A DNA stretch of 5,040 nt, from NCBI GenBank assembly GCA_029821515.1, contig JALGTD010000134.1, positions 1-5,040 on the forward strand, in the 5' to 3' direction. This document shows positions 4,908 through 5,040 of the stretch, one piece after another. The position numbers were made by a program, and so were the translations under genes. How positions within the stretch are numbered: the stretch's first letter is position 1; each line of letters starts with the position of its first letter. The stretch is from Candidatus Zipacnadia bacterium (GTDB taxonomy: Bacteria > Armatimonadota > Zipacnadia > Zipacnadales > Zipacnadaceae). The notes below the pieces were generated by a model, which saw only the letters and a program-made list of their open reading frames with translations, made no database searches and was not told the DNA's origin.

Positions 4908-4931
4908 CACACAAATTAAGGAGTACAGAAA

Positions 4932-5040
4932 ATGGCTGAAAAAGAAAACGGAACCGTCAAATGGTTCAACGATGCTAAAGGATATGGCTTTATCTCTCGT
5001 GAGGCCGGAGAGGACGTATTTGTCCACCACTCGGACGTCG
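4932..5040 (+). CDS. CspA-family cold-shock protein, 3'-partial
   Basis: The ATG at 4932-4934 follows TAAGGAG (4917-4923) by eight bases. The 36 visible residues match the first half of the cold-shock domain: NGTVKWFNDAKGYGFISRE with RNP1 at 16-21 (KGYGFI) and RNP2 around 29-33 (VFVHH). Trp11, Phe12, Phe20, Phe30 and His32 occupy the usual nucleic-acid-stacking positions. The family is normally 65-70 residues, so about half lies beyond the right edge. Known role: a small beta-barrel that binds single-stranded RNA and DNA as an RNA chaperone and, in E. coli members, as a transcription antiterminator. The long leader and terminator upstream point to transcript-level control. Which paralogue this is (cold-induced or constitutive) cannot be told from the sequence. 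Confidence 0.95.
   Translation, partial: MAEKENGTVKWFNDAKGYGFISREAGEDVFVHHSDV

Noticed and set aside
4839..5030. Minus-strand frame across the csp start
   Set aside because: It is antisense to a clear cold-shock domain and runs through the terminator.

Overview
The window (about 57% GC by eye) looks like a chromosomal segment of an anaerobic bacterium, most likely Chloroflexota of the Anaerolineae type. This is inferred from gene content: a corrinoid-type URO-D methyltransferase beside a RACo-type corrinoid activator, and the N-terminus of a MalT-like STAND/LuxR regulator whose opening residues (LLKTKLYIPPVRP) are typical of the large families in that phylum. No tRNA, rRNA or CRISPR array was seen.

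Layout. Positions 2-982 (+) hold the C-terminal part of a URO-D/MtaA-superfamily protein whose start lies off the left edge. A 289-base gap follows, with a UUCG-capped hairpin (1116-1156) and a strong sigma-70-like promoter (TTGTGA-17-TATAAT, 1207-1235). That promoter leads into a 95-codon ORF resembling only the last two helices of an MFS transporter (1272-1559). Its stop overlaps, as ATGA, the start of a complete 604-residue RACo gene (1556-3370): N-terminal [2Fe-2S] ferredoxin domain, linker, and C-terminal ASKHA ATPase.

The right half is a decayed accessory region, mostly on the minus strand. Six bases after the RACo stop begins what looks like the end of an IS3-family insertion sequence: an IR-like end plus the transposase C-terminus (3376-3469). 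It joins a STAND/LuxR regulator truncated after about 98 codons (3450-3755). That fragment carries seven tandem 8-bp repeats just after its Walker A motif. Next come a hypothetical multi-pass membrane protein (3833-4381) and an apparently frameshifted small helix-turn-helix ORF just ahead of it (4421-4560).

The last part turns back to the plus strand. After a gene-free stretch containing a long imperfect inverted repeat (4664-4737) there is a near-consensus promoter (4774-4802), a textbook intrinsic terminator inside the leader (4841-4884), and the start of a CspA-family cold-shock gene (4932 to the right edge).

How the genes fit together: URO-D-type methyltransferases move methyl groups to or from corrinoid proteins, and RACo uses ATP to rescue corrinoid proteins that have slipped to Co(II). 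The left half is therefore probably part of a corrinoid-dependent methyl-transfer (O- or N-demethylation-like) locus whose corrinoid protein lies outside the window. The most interesting regulatory signal is the terminator between the csp promoter and its coding sequence, which implies attenuation/antitermination or a separate short RNA.
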